In this document: positions 53,882 through 64,000 of the stretch, one piece after another | How the letters are laid out: each line of letters begins with the position of its first letter | Position numbering within the stretch: position 1 is the stretch's first letter | Assembly (NCBI RefSeq): GCF_030068475.1 | Contig: NZ_JAQOSP010000063.1 | Location: forward strand, 107,236 to 171,235 | Direction: 5' to 3' | Source: Roseofilum acuticapitatum BLCC-M154 | Lineage (GTDB): Bacteria; Cyanobacteriota; Cyanobacteriia; Cyanobacteriales; Desertifilaceae | Length of the DNA: 64,000 bases | The notes under the pieces: generated by a model | Seen by the model: the letters and a program-made list of their open reading frames with translations, nothing else | What the model was told of the DNA's origin: nothing | Databases searched by the model: none | Program-made: the position numbers and the translations under genes

Positions 53882-53899
53882 CCTGATTAAGAACTGCAA

Positions 53900-53927
53900 T
53901 AATTGTTAATTGTTAATTGTTAATTGT
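53900..53927. repeat. Heptamer repeat (TAATTGT)4 at the nadB stop
   Basis: Four perfect copies of TAATTGT. They supply the last codons and the stop of nadB on the minus strand (ending NEQLTINN). Such heptamer repeats are typical of filamentous cyanobacteria. Confidence 0.9.
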
Positions 53928-55642
53928 TCATTATAAAGTCGATCGCCTTGAATCAAAGTATGGACTTGCCAATCGGTTGAAGGTTGGGAGTAATCACTGC
54001 GATAATGACCGCCTCGACTTTCGGTACGAAAGGCGGCACTTTTGAGAATCCAATAGCCGATATCGAGTAAATTTAGGGTTTCTGCTGCTAATTTTAATTG
54101 AGTTGCTGCTTGTTCAGAGGTCAATTTTAGGTTGTCATTGGGGGATAAATTCTGCAAATATTGACCGATCGCACTTTCAGCCACCTCAGAGCGCCAAGCA
54201 CTCACTGTCCCTATCCCTTCCTCTAGTATGGACTGTTGGCGAGAAATGCCCGCACTGTGCCACATGAGGGCGGGTAATTGTTGGCGAATGGAGGAAATAA
54301 ACAGTTGATCCTCATCCCAATCTACCGTTTCTTTTCTCCCAGCAAGAAGGGGAGCCTCAGCAAGCGGTTTGAGCGCTAATTTTTCTAACTCGGCGGCAAA
54401 TACGATACATTCTAATAGGGAGTTACTCGCTAAACGATTGGCTCCATGGACTCCGGTACTCGCCGTTTCCCCGATCGCATATAATCCCGGTATAGAAGTT
54501 TTCGCCATCAAATCGACCGCTACCCCTCCCATCCAATAATGGGCGGCTGGGGCAACTGGGATCGGTTCTTGAAAGACATCAATGCCCCATTGCTGACACT
54601 TCTGGATGATATTGGGAAAACGATAGCGTACTTTTTCTGGGGCGATCGCCCGCAAATCCAGATAAACATTCGCTCTGACGGGATCGGGGGCTGTTTTCTC
54701 CAAATGATTAAAAATCGCCCGACTGACCACATCACGGGGCGCTAACTCCCCTCTGGGGTCATAATCAAAAGCAAACCTGCGTCCCTCTTTATCCACCAAA
54801 TAAGCCCCTTCTCCCCGCACCGCTTCACTAATCAGAAAATGGGGCGCTCCTTGTTTGCTCAGAGCTGTAGGATGGAATTGCACAAACTCTAAATCCCTGA
54901 TCGCTGCACCTGCACGCCATGCTAGAGCCACTCCATCCCCCGTACTGACTAGGGGGTTCGTAGTTTGGGCAAAGATTTGTCCGCCGCCTCCGGTAGCTAA
55001 AATTACCGCATTAGCTCTGAGCCAGATAATCTGATTGTTCCACAATAAACTAATTCCTTGAATCGTAGCGCCCGGTGCATCTTGCCATAAACTGAGGGCA
55101 AAGGCTTGGGAGAGAACCTGAATATTCGGTCGTTCCGAGACTCTAGCGGTGAGAATATCAATAATAGCGCGGCCGGTCGTATCTTGGGAATGGAGAACCC
55201 TGGAGCGAGAATGGGCCGCTTCTAGGGTAGTGGCCAGTTTATTATTCTTGCGGTCAAAAGCAACACCGAGTTCCAGTAAAGAGTTAATCGCCTGGGGAGC
55301 ATGGTTCACTAAAAATTCTACCGCTTGGCGATCGCACAAACCCGCCCCTGCATTTAAAGTATCTTCCCGATGCAAGTCTGGTGAATCATCCTCAGCGATT
55401 GCCGCCGCAATTCCCCCTTGGGCCCATTTACTCGAACCCGTGCGAAGTTTATCTTTCGTCACCAGCAAAATCCGATAGTGTGCGGGTAAACAGAGAGTGG
55501 CATAGAGTCCCGCAGCTCCGGAACCCACCACAATCACATCAAAGGTTCTAGAGGGGATAGGCGGTTTTGAATGGGGGCTGTTCAATCGTTTCTCCCAGAG
55601 TAAACAGGTTTGGTTTCCTATTCTATCCCCTTGCCACCCCAT
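53906..55642 (-). CDS. nadB: L-aspartate oxidase
   Basis: 578 residues. The FAD loop is VIVVGSGAAGLYAT, followed by GGIAAA and the HxxH-like region FVQFHPTAL. APAAHYWMGGVAVD, SLLECIVFAAEL and the C-terminal helical domain are present. It oxidises aspartate to iminoaspartate for quinolinate and NAD synthesis. The first 30 residues before the FAD domain look variable. The C-terminal tail after LIQGDRL is encoded by a heptamer repeat, so the original end has been replaced. Confidence 0.94.
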   Translation of the reverse strand: MGWQGDRIGNQTCLLWEKRLNSPHSKPPIPSRTFDVIVVGSGAAGLYATLCLPAHYRILLVTKDKLRTGSSKWAQGGIAAAIAEDDSPDLHREDTLNAGAGLCDRQAVEFLVNHAPQAINSLLELGVAFDRKNNKLATTLEAAHSRSRVLHSQDTTGRAIIDILTARVSERPNIQVLSQAFALSLWQDAPGATIQGISLLWNNQIIWLRANAVILATGGGGQIFAQTTNPLVSTGDGVALAWRAGAAIRDLEFVQFHPTALSKQGAPHFLISEAVRGEGAYLVDKEGRRFAFDYDPRGELAPRDVVSRAIFNHLEKTAPDPVRANVYLDLRAIAPEKVRYRFPNIIQKCQQWGIDVFQEPIPVAPAAHYWMGGVAVDLMAKTSIPGLYAIGETASTGVHGANRLASNSLLECIVFAAELEKLALKPLAEAPLLAGRKETVDWDEDQLFISSIRQQLPALMWHSAGISRQQSILEEGIGTVSAWRSEVAESAIGQYLQNLSPNDNLKLTSEQAATQLKLAAETLNLLDIGYWILKSAAFRTESRGGHYRSDYSQPSTDWQVHTLIQGDRLYNEQLTINN

Positions 55643-55651
55643 TGCCCGGTG

Positions 55652-55799
55652 ATATCAAGTCCGGATAAAGGGTGAAGAAGCGGGCAAGATGCCCGCACTC
55701 CTTTAATCCCTTGATATTACTGGAGTGGGAGCGTCTCGCTCCCTAATTTTTTAATCATGGTATTTCCGCTTCGCGGACATGAACAATCGGACTTGATAT
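55652..55799. mobile_element. 148-bp MITE-like element with 12-bp inverted ends
   Basis: ATATCAAGTCCG at 55652 is matched by CGGACTTGATAT ending at 55799. Inside are GCGGGCA-AGA-TGCCCGC and GGGAGCG-TCT-CGCTCCC hairpins. A second copy in the same orientation starts at 63862. It has no coding capacity. Confidence 0.85.
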
Positions 55800-55824
55800 G
55801 AAGTGAGAACAACTCAACCCTGAA

Positions 55825-55854
55825 ATCAAAAACCCGGTTGCCAGAGCAACCGGG
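55825..55854 (-). terminator. Intrinsic terminator of groESL
   Basis: CCCGGTTGC pairs with GCAACCGGG (9 bp, loop CAGA). On the minus strand it is followed by TTTTTGATTTC. It lies 42 bp beyond the groEL stop. Confidence 0.85.
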
Positions 55855-55895
55855 ATTGAAACTAGAAGCTATTCAATACAGGAGACAAGGGAACT

Positions 55896-57912
<2,017 letters not shown>

Positions 57913-57982
57913 AGGAAAATTTTCTCCGATTTGACTGTAAAAAGTTAATAGGGTTGAAGGAATTGATGTGCTGTGTCAGTCA

Positions 57983-58009
57983 TTAGCACTCTCAACTCCT
58001 GAGTGCTAA
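57983..58009 (-). promoter_or_regulatory. CIRCE operator of groESL
   Basis: TTAGCACTC-N9-GAGTGCTAA is a perfect CIRCE element, the HrcA repressor target. It lies upstream of groES. The surrounding gap (57913-58246) also contains a G-tract repeat and the atpD leader. Confidence 0.96.
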
Positions 58010-58066
58010 TGTAATCCGACTCCAGCAACCATTGCAACAGGGACAACAGTACGGGTTACCGTACCC

Positions 58067-58096
58067 TGGGGGGTGGGGGGATGGGGAGATGGGGGA
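58067..58096. repeat. G-tract low-complexity repeat
   Basis: GGGGGGTGGGGGGATGGGGA-like tract, the same type as 37798-37856, followed by ATTACCCATTACTCAAC, another dispersed motif. Confidence 0.8.
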
Positions 58097-58186
58097 AACT
58101 CATTACCCATTACTCAACAAGTCTATTGTGGGGTGAACATCCCGTGATAATCTGAAAGATGACATTCTTAAACTTAGAACCTTTAA

Positions 58187-59701
<1,515 letters not shown>

Positions 59702-59736
59702 TCCAACCTAAATTACAGCCTTTGGCGCTCTGATGA

Positions 59737-60088
59737 GGTACATCCAAGATCCCCCCTTGCCCCCCTTAAAAAGGGGGGAATTAAAGAAAGTCCCCCTTGT
59801 TAGGAGAGGGGAACCCAGAAAGTCCCCCTTTCTAAGAGGGGGGAACCCAAAAAGTCCCCCTTTCTAAGGGGGGGGAACCCAGAAAGTCCCCCTTTCTAAG
59901 GGGGGGGAACCCAAAAAGTCCCCCTTTCTAAGGGGGGGGAACCCAAAAAGTCCCCCTTTCTAAGGGGGGGGAACCCAAAAAGTCCCCCTCTTTCTAAGGG
60001 GGGGGAACCCAAAAAGTCCCCCTCTTTCTAAGGGGGGGGAACCCAAAAAGTCCCCCTTTCTAAGGGGGATTTAGGGGGATCAAAATGC
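59737..60088. mobile_element. Expanded hairpin element between atpD and atpC
   Basis: The left end GGTACATCCAAGATCCCCCC is inverted relative to the right end GGGGGATCAAAATGCACC, so the element has imperfect inverted ends. Its interior contains a tandem array (59789-60070). It belongs to the family found in vapC. It enlarges the gap between two genes of one complex to 466 bp. Confidence 0.75.
59789..60070. repeat. Tandem hairpin array, eight 32-34 bp units plus a partial
   Basis: Units begin AGTCCCCCTTTCTAAGGGGG and end GGAACCCAAAA. Start positions are 59789, 59821, 59853, 59885, 59917, 59949, 59981 and 60015, with a partial unit at 60049. The two units at 59981 and 60015 carry an extra CT. 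Each can fold as CCCCCTT/AAGGGGG. There are no spacers, so it is not a CRISPR array. Confidence 0.95.
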
Positions 60089-60167
60089 ACCACAGGGCAC
60101 AGAAAACGGCTATAAGGCTGGAAATGTTCACAAATTAAGTTCTCAATACTAGAATTTCAATCAACTC

Positions 60168-60587
60168 ATGACTTTAAAAGTTCGTGTTATTGCTTCTAAT
60201 AAAACCGTCTGGGATAGCGTGGCGGATGAGGTAATTTTACCGAGTACAACGGGACAACTGGGAATTCTCAGTGGTCACGCTCCCCTGTTATCTGCCCTCG
60301 ATATTGGCGTAATGCAAGTGCGTCCCCAATCCCAGAAAGACTGGCTACCCATTGCTTTGATGGGGGGTTTTGCTGAGGTGGATGCTGATGAAGTCACTAT
60401 CCTCGTGAATGGGGGAGAAGTGGGTACAAATATTAACAAAGAAGAGGCTGAAAAGGCTTATAAACAAGCGGAAGATCGCTTAGGAAAAGTCAGTGCCGAT
60501 GACCGTGAGGAACAATTCAAGGCGACTCAAGCTTTAAAGCGAGCTAGGGCAAAGTTCCAAGCGGCTGGTGGTATGGTTCAACGTTAA
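60168..60587 (+). CDS. atpC: F1 ATP synthase subunit epsilon
   Basis: 139 residues. It has a beta-sandwich N-terminal domain (LKVRVIASNKTVWDSVADEV, GQLGILSGHAPLLSAL) and a helical C-terminal pair (EEAEKAYKQAEDRL, QALKRARAKFQAAGG). It couples the rotor to the catalytic head and inhibits ATP hydrolysis. It is normally close to atpD; here it is separated by a repeat array. A strong terminator follows. Confidence 0.97.
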   Translation: MTLKVRVIASNKTVWDSVADEVILPSTTGQLGILSGHAPLLSALDIGVMQVRPQSQKDWLPIALMGGFAEVDADEVTILVNGGEVGTNINKEEAEKAYKQAEDRLGKVSADDREEQFKATQALKRARAKFQAAGGMVQR

Positions 60588-60629
60588 AAACGGCCATCAC
60601 GCCATATCTGATGGCCCGGATAGGCTAAA

Positions 60630-60660
60630 CCCTCCTCTAGTTCTGAGGAGGGCTTTGTTG
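60630..60660 (+). terminator. Intrinsic terminator after atpC
   Basis: CCCTCCTC pairs with GAGGAGGG (8 bp, loop TAGTTCT), followed by CTTTGTTG. It lies 43 bp after the atpC stop. Confidence 0.8.
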
Positions 60661-60737
60661 GGTGGCAAAATTGGGGCCACACGGAGATAGGGAGATAGTC
60701 TATTAGCTATTACCGATTACCTCATTATCAGTGCATT

Positions 60738-61037
60738 TCAACTGCTACCGGTGAAGACCACTTCAGGAAATTTGCCTTGGGCTTCTGACATGGGTCGTTT
60801 TTTCCCTTCTTCTTGCCAGTAGTTAATCACTTCAGTGGCTTGGTTAAGGAGTCCAACTCGGTCTGGGTCATCAATCCAGTGTTTGGCTTCGAGTTCGGCT
60901 TTAAGTTCTTCCCAAGCGTCGTTACGGGGCCAGAAAAAGTAGCGGGTAAGAGGGCTATTCCCTTTACCGACTACTTGATCGACTGCAATGGCAACGTTAT
61001 CCTCTAACCAGAGGACTTTTAATTGAAATTTCGACAA
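60738..61037 (-). CDS. Ribosomal protein PSRP-3/Ycf65
   Basis: 99 residues. [46 protein letters not shown] and [10 protein letters not shown] match the plastid-specific ribosomal protein 3 family, found in cyanobacteria and chloroplasts as a 30S component. The length is typical. It is convergent with atpC. Confidence 0.93.
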   Translation of the reverse strand: MSKFQLKVLWLEDNVAIAVDQVVGKGNSPLTRYFFWPRNDAWEELKAELEAKHWIDDPDRVGLLNQATEVINYWQEEGKKRPMSEAQGKFPEVVFTGSS

Positions 61038-61152
61038 TCAAACCTCCAACATATAGATCCGTTCAACAGATGCGATCATTCATTTTACCGCACTTTGAGC
61101 CGTTCTGTTGAAGTGAGGGGAAGAGAAGGTTTATTTTTAGGAGGATGGAGTG

Positions 61153-61926
61153 ATGGATCGGCAAGCGTTGGTGGTGTTTGATATTGATGGGGTGTTGCGA
61201 GATGTGGGTCAGTCCTACCGTCGGGCGATCGCCGATACAGTGGAGAAATTTACAGATAACCAATATCGTCCCACTTTAGCAGATATGGATGAGCTAAAGA
61301 GTGAGGGGATTTGGAATAATGATTGGGAGGCTTCCCAAGAGCTAGTCTATCGCTATTGGTTGAGCCAAGGGCGAGAGCGCGACAGTGTGGGACTCGATTA
61401 TGAAGAACTGGTGGCGTTTTTCCAGTCGCGCTATCAAGGAACCGATCCAGAGCATTTTAATGGCTATATTACGACTGAACCCCTGTTGGTGACGGTTGAG
61501 TATTTGCAAGGGTTGACTGAACAGGGTATGGGATGGGGGTTTTTTAGTGGAGCAACGCGAGCAGAAGCGAAGTATGCTCTAGAGTATCGGTTGGGGTTGG
61601 CTGATTTGGCGCTGGTCGCAATGGAAGATGCGCCGGGGAAACCCGATCCGACGGGGTTATTTCAGGTGATTGAGCAGTTAGATCCCAATCCGACGCTACC
61701 GGTGTTTTATGTGGGGGATACGGTGGCAGATATGAAGACGGTGGAGCGAGCTAGAGCAATACAACCGGAGCGGTTATGGGTGGCGATTGGGATTTTACCG
61801 CCCCATGTGCAAGAGACTCCAGAAGGGAGCCAGAGCTATGCCAAACGGTTGCAAGGTGCAGGAGCGCAGAAGGTATTTAGGCATGTGGAAGATTTAACGG
61901 TGGCTGAGATCAGAGGGATGATTTAG
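61153..61926 (+). CDS. HAD superfamily IA hydrolase
   Basis: 257 residues from the ATG at 61153; AGGAGG lies 8 nt upstream. Motif I is FDIDGVLRDV (nucleophile Asp and acid/base Asp), motif II is FFSGATR, the motif III region is MEDAPGKPDP and motif IV is YVGDTVADMKT. A helical cap lies between. It resembles the cyanobacterial HAD-IA branch once grouped with histidinol-phosphatase-like enzymes; the substrate is unknown. Confidence 0.88.
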   Translation: MDRQALVVFDIDGVLRDVGQSYRRAIADTVEKFTDNQYRPTLADMDELKSEGIWNNDWEASQELVYRYWLSQGRERDSVGLDYEELVAFFQSRYQGTDPEHFNGYITTEPLLVTVEYLQGLTEQGMGWGFFSGATRAEAKYALEYRLGLADLALVAMEDAPGKPDPTGLFQVIEQLDPNPTLPVFYVGDTVADMKTVERARAIQPERLWVAIGILPPHVQETPEGSQSYAKRLQGAGAQKVFRHVEDLTVAEIRGMI

Positions 61927-62023
61927 GGAGAGGGATTCGGTTGTACCCTCTTCCCCCCATCTGGGGTTAAAGGCCAATCCTGTATTAATATCATTAGATG
62001 ATGCAGTCAAGGGTCTTAAACCA

Positions 62024-63847
62024 ATGAAAATCGGATCTCAATACTTGGGAAACAACCAGTGTGCATTTGGAGTTTGGGCCCCTCAACGCCAAGAAGTTGC
62101 TCTACACCTGGTCTCTCCCCAAGACCGACTCATACCCCTCTCACGAGATCAACAGGGATATTGGTCAGCCACTGTCAGTGATGTACAACCCGGAAGCCTC
62201 TACTTTTATCAACTTGACACCACCTTAGACCGTCCTGACCCCGCTTCTTCCCTACAACCGAACGGGGTTCATGATGCGTCGCAAGTGGTGGATCATCAAG
62301 CTTTTGTCTGGCAAGATCGAGATTGGAAAGGCCTGCCCTTAGAGCAATATGTGATTTACGAGCTGCATGTGGGCACGTTTACAACTGAAGGAACTTTTAC
62401 TGCCCTTATTGACCGACTCCCCGATTTACTCGATTTAGGCATTAACGCCATTGAAATTATGCCCGTTGCCGCATTTCCGGGTACTCGCAACTGGGGCTAT
62501 GATGGGGTTTATCTCTATGGGGTGCAAGCCTCCTATGGGGGGCCGGATGGTCTGAAAGCTTTAGTCAATGCTTGTCACCAAGCGGGAATTGCGGTCATTC
62601 TTGATGTGGTGTATAACCATTTTGGCCCGGAGGGGAACTATCTTTGGGATTATGGCCCCTATTTTACGGGTAAATATCGCACGCCTTGGGGGGATGCGGT
62701 CAATTATGATGATGCTCACAGCGACCAAGTTCGCAATTTCTTTATTCAAAATACGCTCTATTGGCTAGAGGAGTATCATATTGATGCTCTGCGTTTAGAT
62801 GCGGTTCATGCCATTTATGATTTTAGTGCCCAACCTTTTCTGCAACAGTTGGGTGCAGCCGTGGAAGAGCTGGATGGACGGTTGGGATATACCCATTATT
62901 TGATTGCTGAAAGTGATTTAAATGATGTGCGAGTTCTTCAGTCTAGGGAGACGGGAGGATGGGGTCATCATAGTCAATGGTGTGATGATTTTCACCATGC
63001 TCTGCATACCCTGTTAACGGGGGAAACTTCGGGATATTATCAGGATTTTGGTCAGGTGAGCCACTTGGCGAAGGCTTATCGGGAGGGTTATGTGTATTCG
63101 GGTGAGTATTCGGTTCATCGTCAGCGCTCCCATGGGAATTCGTCTAAAGGGTTCTCTGGGGAGTGTTTTGTGGTCTGTATCCAAAATCATGACCAGGTGG
63201 GAAATCGATTAGCGGGCGATCGCCTCTCTACCTTAGTCGGATTCGACCAGCTAAAATTAGCCTCAGCGGCCGTTTTGCTCTCTCCCTTTGTTCCCATGCT
63301 CTTTATGGGTGAAGAATACGGAGAAACCGCGCCTTTTCAGTATTTTGTCAGCCATGGTGACCCCAACTTAGTCGAAGGAGTGCGGAAGGGGAGAGCTGAA
63401 GAATTTAAGTCCTTTGGCTGGCAAAAAGAAGTGCCCGATCCCCAAAGTGTGGCCGTATTTGAGCAATCTACCTTAAACTGGGAATTAGGCAAGCAAGGAA
63501 ATCATCAAATTCTGCGATCGCTCTACAAAACCCTCATTCAACTTCGCAAAACTCACCCCGCTTTAGCTTCCCTAAAAAAAGAGCATACCGAAGTCCTTAA
63601 TCCCACCGATACCCCCATCATTATTCTCCATCGTCAGGTCAACGCTTCCTCTCTCTATGCTTGTCTAAACTTCAACAGCGATCCCGTTACTTTTACCCCC
63701 TCCCTTCCTCCTGGAATTTGGACGAACATCCTGGATTCTGCCGATCCAAAATGGAGCGGTTCCGGACAAACCAACCCCCAACAACTCAGCACAGGTAAAC
63801 CCATCACCCTCTCTAGTTGGGGATTCGTCTTGTATAGTCAATCCTAG
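62024..63847 (+). CDS. treZ: Malto-oligosyltrehalose trehalohydrolase
   Basis: 607 residues. A CBM48-like N-terminal domain (GVWAPQRQEVALHL) precedes a GH13 barrel with VYNHFGPEGNYL, the nucleophile Asp in ALRLDAVHAI, the acid Glu in LIAESDLND and the transition-state Asp in QNHDQVGNR. It releases trehalose from maltooligosyl-trehalose made by TreY, which is not in the window. Trehalose is an osmoprotectant and desiccation protectant. Confidence 0.93.
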   Translation: MKIGSQYLGNNQCAFGVWAPQRQEVALHLVSPQDRLIPLSRDQQGYWSATVSDVQPGSLYFYQLDTTLDRPDPASSLQPNGVHDASQVVDHQAFVWQDRDWKGLPLEQYVIYELHVGTFTTEGTFTALIDRLPDLLDLGINAIEIMPVAAFPGTRNWGYDGVYLYGVQASYGGPDGLKALVNACHQAGIAVILDVVYNHFGPEGNYLWDYGPYFTGKYRTPWGDAVNYDDAHSDQVRNFFIQNTLYWLEEYHIDALRLDAVHAIYDFSAQPFLQQLGAAVEELDGRLGYTHYLIAESDLNDVRVLQSRETGGWGHHSQWCDDFHHALHTLLTGETSGYYQDFGQVSHLAKAYREGYVYSGEYSVHRQRSHGNSSKGFSGECFVVCIQNHDQVGNRLAGDRLSTLVGFDQLKLASAAVLLSPFVPMLFMGEEYGETAPFQYFVSHGDPNLVEGVRKGRAEEFKSFGWQKEVPDPQSVAVFEQSTLNWELGKQGNHQILRSLYKTLIQLRKTHPALASLKKEHTEVLNPTDTPIIILHRQVNASSLYACLNFNSDPVTFTPSLPPGIWTNILDSADPKWSGSGQTNPQQLSTGKPITLSSWGFVLYSQS

Positions 63848-63861
63848 GCTTAAACTGCATC

Positions 63862-64000
63862 ATATCAAGTCCGGTTTCCGCAAGCGGACATGAAAATTTG
63901 TTAAGAAGCGGGCAAGATGCCCGCACTCCTCGAATTCTTTGATATGACTGGAGTGGGAGCATCTTGCTCCCTGGATTTTTAATTAGGGTATTTCCGCTTC
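63862..64000. mobile_element. Second copy of the ATATCAAGTCCG element (cut by window edge)
   Basis: It starts ATATCAAGTCCG and contains GCGGGCA-AGA-TGCCCGC and GGGAGCATCTTGCTCCC hairpins, in the same order and orientation as 55652-55799. The right inverted end lies beyond the window. Confidence 0.85.

Noticed and set aside
59789..60070. CRISPR-like periodic array of 32-34 bp units
   Set aside because: Units are contiguous with no unique spacers, and each is a C/G hairpin within an inverted-ended element; no cas genes are nearby.

Overview
The window comes from a cyanobacterium. The HIP1 palindrome GCGATCGC is very frequent in genes and gaps. Lineage markers are CP12, a GUN4-domain protein, PSRP-3/Ycf65, LL-diaminopimelate aminotransferase, XisH/XisI, a CIRCE-controlled groES-groEL1 pair and a PEP-CTERM-like protein. 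Heptamer repeats and abundant small hairpin repeats fit a filamentous (Oscillatoria-like) genome, but the sequence alone does not fix a genus.

Layout. 1-9.3 kb is mostly housekeeping: a DUF58 protein cut by the window edge, an HtrA-like protease, a lone ProW-type permease, an ABC-2-type permease, era, a phosphofructokinase, fabG, thioredoxin, tRNA-Gly(TCC), a probable IS605-type relic and dapL. 9.3-10.2 kb is a compact xisH/xisI cassette between two 88-bp copies of the dapL 5' end. 10.2-18.1 kb holds a small membrane protein, a GNAT, an AraC regulator divergent from an MFS carrier, an SDR-like protein, a methyltransferase, pyrC and an alanine/Na+ symporter. 18.1-28.3 kb is rich in signalling: a PgpH-like HD phosphodiesterase, an ADP-ribosylglycohydrolase-like protein, cp12, a FIST protein, a diguanylate cyclase, a multi-PAS kinase and a receiver-kinase hybrid.

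28.3-37.8 kb has a toxin-antitoxin pair between two copies of the 3' end of the receiver-kinase gene, dnaN, a PlsY-like/PEP-synthase-like fusion, a double ABC ATPase, a tightly coupled DUF488 two-gene unit and a GUN4 protein. 38-48 kb has a 1677-residue subtilase with unusual architecture, a PEP-CTERM-like protein, an orphan antitoxin, an Rpn/DUF4351 protein, an orphan contractile-injection-system baseplate protein and a phosphoribosyltransferase. 48.3-55.6 kb has a siroheme pair (SirB, SUMT), a VapBC locus whose toxin gene is broken by a small repeat element, an iron-type ABC permease, HepT/MntA, a Uma2 protein and nadB. 55.6-64 kb has groES-groEL1, atpD and atpC separated by a tandem hairpin array, PSRP-3, a HAD phosphatase and treZ.

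The most notable theme is structural. Several small accessory cassettes (xisHI, a RelE/ParE-type pair, Uma2, MntA-HepT) sit between direct copies of local host sequence, 88, about 51 and about 21 bp long. This suggests a shared insertion mode with unusually long target duplications and no transposase. Several hairpin or MITE-like repeat families fill the gaps; one inactivates vapC and one is expanded inside the atpD-atpC gap.
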